Notes under the pieces: model-generated
What the model saw: only the letters and a program-made list of their open reading frames with translations
Told to the model about the DNA's origin: nothing
The model's database searches: none
Translations under genes and position numbers: made by a program
Assembly (NCBI GenBank): GCA_026395095.1
Contig: JAPLZI010000023.1
Location: 1-7,190, forward strand
Origin: Candidatus Tayloriibacteriota bacterium
GTDB lineage: Bacteria; Patescibacteriota; Minisyncoccia; Phycocordibacterales; PALSA-1337
Reading direction: 5' to 3'
Length of the DNA: 7,190 nt
Shown: piece by piece, positions 4,889-7,190 of the stretch
Layout of the letters: every line of letters starts with the position of its first letter
How positions within the stretch are numbered: the stretch's first letter is position 1

Positions 4889-5944
4889 ATGACCAATAAA
4901 TACCAAAAAAGAGTAGAGAACCTATCCGAAGACATCTTGCAAAAGATCCGTGAGATAGATGCTCTCAAATCCAAATGGGTTCTTGGTGCGGAACTCGACC
5001 GCGAGGTTTTGACGCGACTCAAAAAGTCAGTGCTCATAACCTCAACTGGAGCTTCGACTCGTATAGAAGGATCAAAACTTTCTGATGATCAGGTTGAGAA
5101 GCTTTTACGGGGGATGTCTATTGAGAAATTCAAGAACCGAGACCAACAAGAAGTTGCTGGATATTACGAATTGCTGACCAATGTGTTTGATTCGTACTCT
5201 TCGATTCCTTTTTCTGAAAGCACGATTAAATTCTTTCATCGCGAACTATTGAAATTCGTCGAGAAGGACAAGGAGCATAGAGGTGAGTACAAAAAGAAGG
5301 AAAATCAGGTTGCTATGGTAGATGCGGAAGGCATTCCAGTCGAGATAGTTTTCAATCCAACACTAGCATATCATACCCCCAAGGAAATGCAGGAAATTGT
5401 TGAATGGACACAAACCGCCTTGATCGAAAAAAAACTTCACCCACTTCTCATTATAGGGAACTTTCTTATTGAATTCTTGAAAATACATCCATTTACTGAT
5501 GGTAATGGGCGTCTTTCACGCATCTTGACCAATTTGCTTATGTTGCAACAAGGTTTTGTATATATGCCCTACATCTCACATGAGAAAATAATAGAAGATA
5601 ACAAACCTGAATATTATATAGCTTTGAGACAAAGTCAGAAAACATTTAGTACGGAAAATGAAAATATTGCATCATGGTTGGCATTTTTTCTCCGAATCGT
5701 TTTGGATCAGTCGAAACGTGCAGTTGACCTGCTTTCGCGTGCACAGACAGAAAAACTCTTGTCACCACAGCAGGAGATCGTATGGAAATACATGCAAAAA
5801 GTCCGTGACTCGATACCAGCGGAAATCAGCAATTCAACAAAAGTGTTACGCCCGACCGTCAATCAGGCATTGACAAAACTGTTGAAGCTAAAAATGATCG
5901 AGCGTATCGGCTCTGGTAGAGCGACAAGGTATAGGGTAATATAA
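4889..5944 (+). CDS. Fic family protein (AMPylator-type) with C-terminal winged-helix-like region
   Basis: Fic enzymes usually transfer AMP from ATP to hydroxyl groups of target proteins; some remove it or use other nucleotides. The 351 residues are complete. Residues 56-61 (STRIEG) match the inhibitory motif S/T-x3-E-G/N, whose glutamate (Glu60) blocks productive ATP binding, so this is a class II Fic with an N-terminal inhibitory helix. YHTP (161-164) is at the expected flap position. The active site HPFTDGNGRLSR (200-211) is intact, with His200, Asp204, Asn206, Arg208 and Arg211. The last about 60 residues (LSPQQEIVWKYM to RATRYRVI) look like a winged helix, seen in many stand-alone Fic proteins and suggestive of DNA binding. 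No antitoxin gene is adjacent, as expected for a self-inhibited class II enzyme. The gene has its own promoter, separate from the upstream kinase. The target is unknown. Confidence 0.94.
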   Translation: MTNKYQKRVENLSEDILQKIREIDALKSKWVLGAELDREVLTRLKKSVLITSTGASTRIEGSKLSDDQVEKLLRGMSIEKFKNRDQQEVAGYYELLTNVFDSYSSIPFSESTIKFFHRELLKFVEKDKEHRGEYKKKENQVAMVDAEGIPVEIVFNPTLAYHTPKEMQEIVEWTQTALIEKKLHPLLIIGNFLIEFLKIHPFTDGNGRLSRILTNLLMLQQGFVYMPYISHEKIIEDNKPEYYIALRQSQKTFSTENENIASWLAFFLRIVLDQSKRAVDLLSRAQTEKLLSPQQEIVWKYMQKVRDSIPAEISNSTKVLRPTVNQALTKLLKLKMIERIGSGRATRYRVI

Positions 5945-5953
5945 CTCTTTTTG

Positions 5954-6024
5954 TGCGGGTACGGGGAATCGAACCCCGACCTGCTGCTTGGGAAGCAGCC
6001 ATTCTACCACTAAACTACACCCGC
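5954..6024 (-). tRNA. tRNA-Gly, anticodon CCC
   Basis: The minus strand folds as a full cloverleaf of 71 bases. The acceptor GCGGGTG pairs with TACCCGC (one G-U), followed by a D arm with GTGGTA, an anticodon stem GCTGC/GCAGC with loop TTCCCAA (anticodon CCC, reading GGG), a 4-base variable loop AGGT, and a T arm CGGGG-TTCGATT-CCCCG. The discriminator base is A and the next bases are CAA, so CCA is not encoded and must be added by the nucleotidyltransferase. It lies 44 bases past the end of the FtsB-like gene on the same strand and converges with the Fic gene; it may be co-transcribed with the former. Confidence 0.95.
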
Positions 6025-6068
6025 TTTTCCGAACTATTTTTTTTGAACTGTACCTCCAGAATATTACG

Positions 6069-6461
6069 CTAGAGGCCGATGACCCGCAAGAATTGTTGCC
6101 ACCAGCTCAATCCGGCTGAATCATCGGGTCTGCTCTCTATTGGGTTTGTTTTCGTCGCTGTATCGGTATTTACTATCACGGCAACCAGCTCCCCCGGTTC
6201 AATAGCATGATATTTTTCGCGAATAGAAGCCTCGATACCCTCTGTGGTTGAAAGGCTTTGGATCCGATTCTGCAAATCGGCTTGTTTGTTCTCCATTCTG
6301 GCGAGGTCAGATCGGGCAGTATCGAGCCGGATAGCGCCATCAGACGCCTTTGTGTATATTTTTGCCGTTGCCCGTGCGAGAAATATCAGGACTATCAGGG
6401 CCAGAATAAGCGTGATTGGAGAAGATAATATGGCATGGGGATGAGAACGGTTGCGACTCAT
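6069..6461 (-). CDS. FtsB/DivIC-like septum formation initiator
   Basis: This 130-residue protein has a short basic N-terminus (SRNRSHPH), one membrane segment (about 14-31) and a heptad-like coiled coil (about 44-71, with ARMENKQADLQNRIQ). The segment IREKYHAIEPGELVAVIV (80-97) matches the typical end of the FtsB/DivIC domain, where a conserved Tyr and Pro-Gly-Glu precede a beta strand. These proteins join FtsL in a single-pass complex that activates septal peptidoglycan synthesis. After the domain comes a polar linker and a terminal WWQQFLRVIGL (120-130), which could be an amphipathic anchor. The start at 6461 lies about 3-4 bases after the expected transcription start from TATACT (6477-6472), so the mRNA would be nearly leaderless. 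It is divergent from the 36-residue membrane protein. Family is fairly sure; FtsB versus DivIC cannot be separated. Confidence 0.82.
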   Translation of the reverse strand: MSRNRSHPHAILSSPITLILALIVLIFLARATAKIYTKASDGAIRLDTARSDLARMENKQADLQNRIQSLSTTEGIEASIREKYHAIEPGELVAVIVNTDTATKTNPIESRPDDSAGLSWWQQFLRVIGL

Positions 6462-6471
6462 TGTGAGAATC

Positions 6472-6479
6472 AGTATACT
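6472..6479. promoter_or_regulatory. Palindromic divergent -10 (AGTATACT)
   Basis: AGTATACT is self-complementary and gives TATACT on both strands: 6474-6479 on plus for the 36-residue protein (ATG 6489) and 6477-6472 on minus for the FtsB-like gene (ATG 6461). In each direction the expected start is about 3-4 bases before the ATG. The -35 regions are weak on both sides. Confidence 0.5.
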
Positions 6480-6488
6480 ACAATCACT

Positions 6489-6599
6489 ATGTTATTTCAT
6501 GAAAAAACACGCAAGGCTGCTGGCATCGGCATGATCGTTGTCGGCGTTCTGGTTATTATCAGCATGATCATGATGTACTTCCCTGTCTGGAAAATCTAG
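6489..6599 (+). CDS. Small single-span membrane protein, 36 residues
   Basis: ATG 6489 to TAG 6597-6599 encodes a charged, positive N-terminus (MLFHEKTRKAAG) followed by one hydrophobic helix (about 13-31, IGMIVVGVLVIISMIMMYF) and a short PVWKI end. That is a classic small membrane protein layout with the N-terminus predicted in the cytoplasm. It fills the gap between two minus-strand genes exactly: it has its own -10 (TATACT 6474-6479), and its stop codon overlaps the stop of the convergent surface-protein gene. I know no function. The location beside a division gene makes an envelope role plausible but unproven. No Shine-Dalgarno sequence is present. Confidence 0.6.
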   Translation: MLFHEKTRKAAGIGMIVVGVLVIISMIMMYFPVWKI

Positions 6600-7190
6600 A
6601 TCGTAGTTTCAGTCGTACTAGCAGATGTAGGAGTTACAACCGGTGTCTCTGGCACTGATATTGTTATGGGTGTTGTGGTTGCCTCCACTGGAGTTGGAGT
6701 GATTATTGGAGTAGTAGTGGCCACTATGGTTTCAACTATTGGAGTGGTGGAAACAACAGGAGCAGTAGAAGTAGCCGTCTCAACTGGAGTTGTCGTGGCG
6801 GTAGTGGTGACCGGAGTGGTATCTACTACTGGAGTAGTCGGTACATCAAGAGGATTGATTCCCTTCATCTGATCCGCAGCACTGCCGTAGGTCGTAGCTC
6901 CCCTCTCCAAAATCATCTGTTTCAATTGGTCCTTCGTCAGACAAACATTGTCAACACATAAACTTGATTTGTCGTTGAACATCACCCTTCCTTCAAATGA
7001 AGTGTCCGTAACAGTAAGTTTCTTTATATTCGCCTCATCCACATAGGCGATCTTCGCCGTCAGTTTATCAAACACAAAGTTCTTCATTTGAGACTGGAGG
7101 TCAGTAACCTTCTGGTTAAGCTCCTTAATAGCCTGGAATGCAACAGCGACAAGGTTACCGTAGGAGATACCCATGGAACCGTCGGTGCCG
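6596..7190 (-). CDS. C-terminal part of a surface/fibre-like protein (runs off right edge)
   Basis: The frame is open at the right edge and ends at TAG 6598-6596; 197 residues are visible. Reading from the edge, GTDGSMGISYGNLVAVAFQA (then IKELNQKVTDLQSQM) resembles the end of intramolecular chaperone (peptidase S74-like) domains, where a Tyr and an AIKEL helix lead into a trimeric coiled coil. A segment with regular polar/hydrophobic alternation follows (DKLTAKIAYVDEANIKKLTV), then a compact motif LCVDNVCLTKDQLKQMI with two cysteines five apart. From about residue 115 on, roughly 80 residues are almost only Thr, Pro, Val, Ala, Ser and Ile with repeated TTP, an extended stalk-like tail with no membrane anchor at its end. 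The true start is outside the window; the ATG at 7174 is internal. Surface location is inferred. Confidence 0.75.
   Translation of the reverse strand, partial: GTDGSMGISYGNLVAVAFQAIKELNQKVTDLQSQMKNFVFDKLTAKIAYVDEANIKKLTVTDTSFEGRVMFNDKSSLCVDNVCLTKDQLKQMILERGATTYGSAADQMKGINPLDVPTTPVVDTTPVTTTATTTPVETATSTAPVVSTTPIVETIVATTTPIITPTPVEATTTPITISVPETPVVTPTSASTTETTI

Noticed and set aside
4889..5944. Fic/Doc toxin-antitoxin module
   Set aside because: The inhibitory motif is inside the same protein (STRIEG) and no small antitoxin gene is adjacent, so a self-inhibited class II Fic fits better.
6666..6872. 68-codon plus-strand open frame rich in Val and Gly
   Set aside because: It is the complement of the Thr/Pro/Val-rich tail of the surface protein; low-complexity DNA keeps both strands open.

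Overview
The window looks like a piece of a small-genome Candidate Phyla Radiation (Patescibacteria, probably Parcubacteria) chromosome. This is an inference from style, since no rRNA or marker phylogeny can be run here. The clues are compact genes with almost no Shine-Dalgarno sequences, -10 boxes placed directly before start codons, a tiny orphan histidine kinase with an HKFRTP H-box, a one-membrane-segment FtsB/DivIC-like protein, a tRNA without encoded CCA, and the C-terminus of a large surface protein with a threonine/proline-rich tail. Every intact recognised gene stops with TAA or TAG.

Layout: (1) 1-404, minus: N-terminal part of a class I SAM methyltransferase running off the left edge. 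(2) 447-1742, plus: a complete enolase, divergent from it and separated by a palindromic -10 region. (3) 1743-2296: a 554-base region without an obvious gene. It holds a compact minus-strand unit (2118 to about 1970) with a -10 box, a long closing stem, two 27-bp-spaced copies of a CCUCC-containing motif, a 19-codon Pro-rich ORF and an intrinsic terminator. This is the best candidate here for something undescribed: a structured small RNA, a micropeptide gene, or both. (4) 2297-3625, minus: a DedA-PAP2 fusion membrane protein. (5) 3710-4817, plus: a glutaredoxin-like protein whose stop codon abuts the start of a histidine kinase; the kinase is broken by a one-base frameshift near 4550. (6) 4889-5944, plus: a Fic-family protein with a C-terminal winged-helix-like region, behind a strong promoter made of 10-bp phased repeats. 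(7) 5954-6024, minus: tRNA-Gly(CCC). (8) 6069-6461, minus: an FtsB/DivIC-like division protein, divergent from a 36-residue single-span membrane protein (6489-6599, plus) across a palindromic AGTATACT. (9) 6596-7190, minus: the C-terminus of a surface/fibre-like protein running off the right edge; its stop codon shares CTAG with the small membrane protein.

The genes do not form one pathway. Enolase is glycolysis. DedA-PAP2 fits undecaprenyl-phosphate recycling at the envelope. The FtsB-like protein fits septum formation. The glutaredoxin/kinase pair fits redox or envelope signalling. Fic fits post-translational AMPylation with possible self-regulation. The unifying feature is expression style: short or absent 5' leaders and symmetric -10 elements serving divergent gene pairs.
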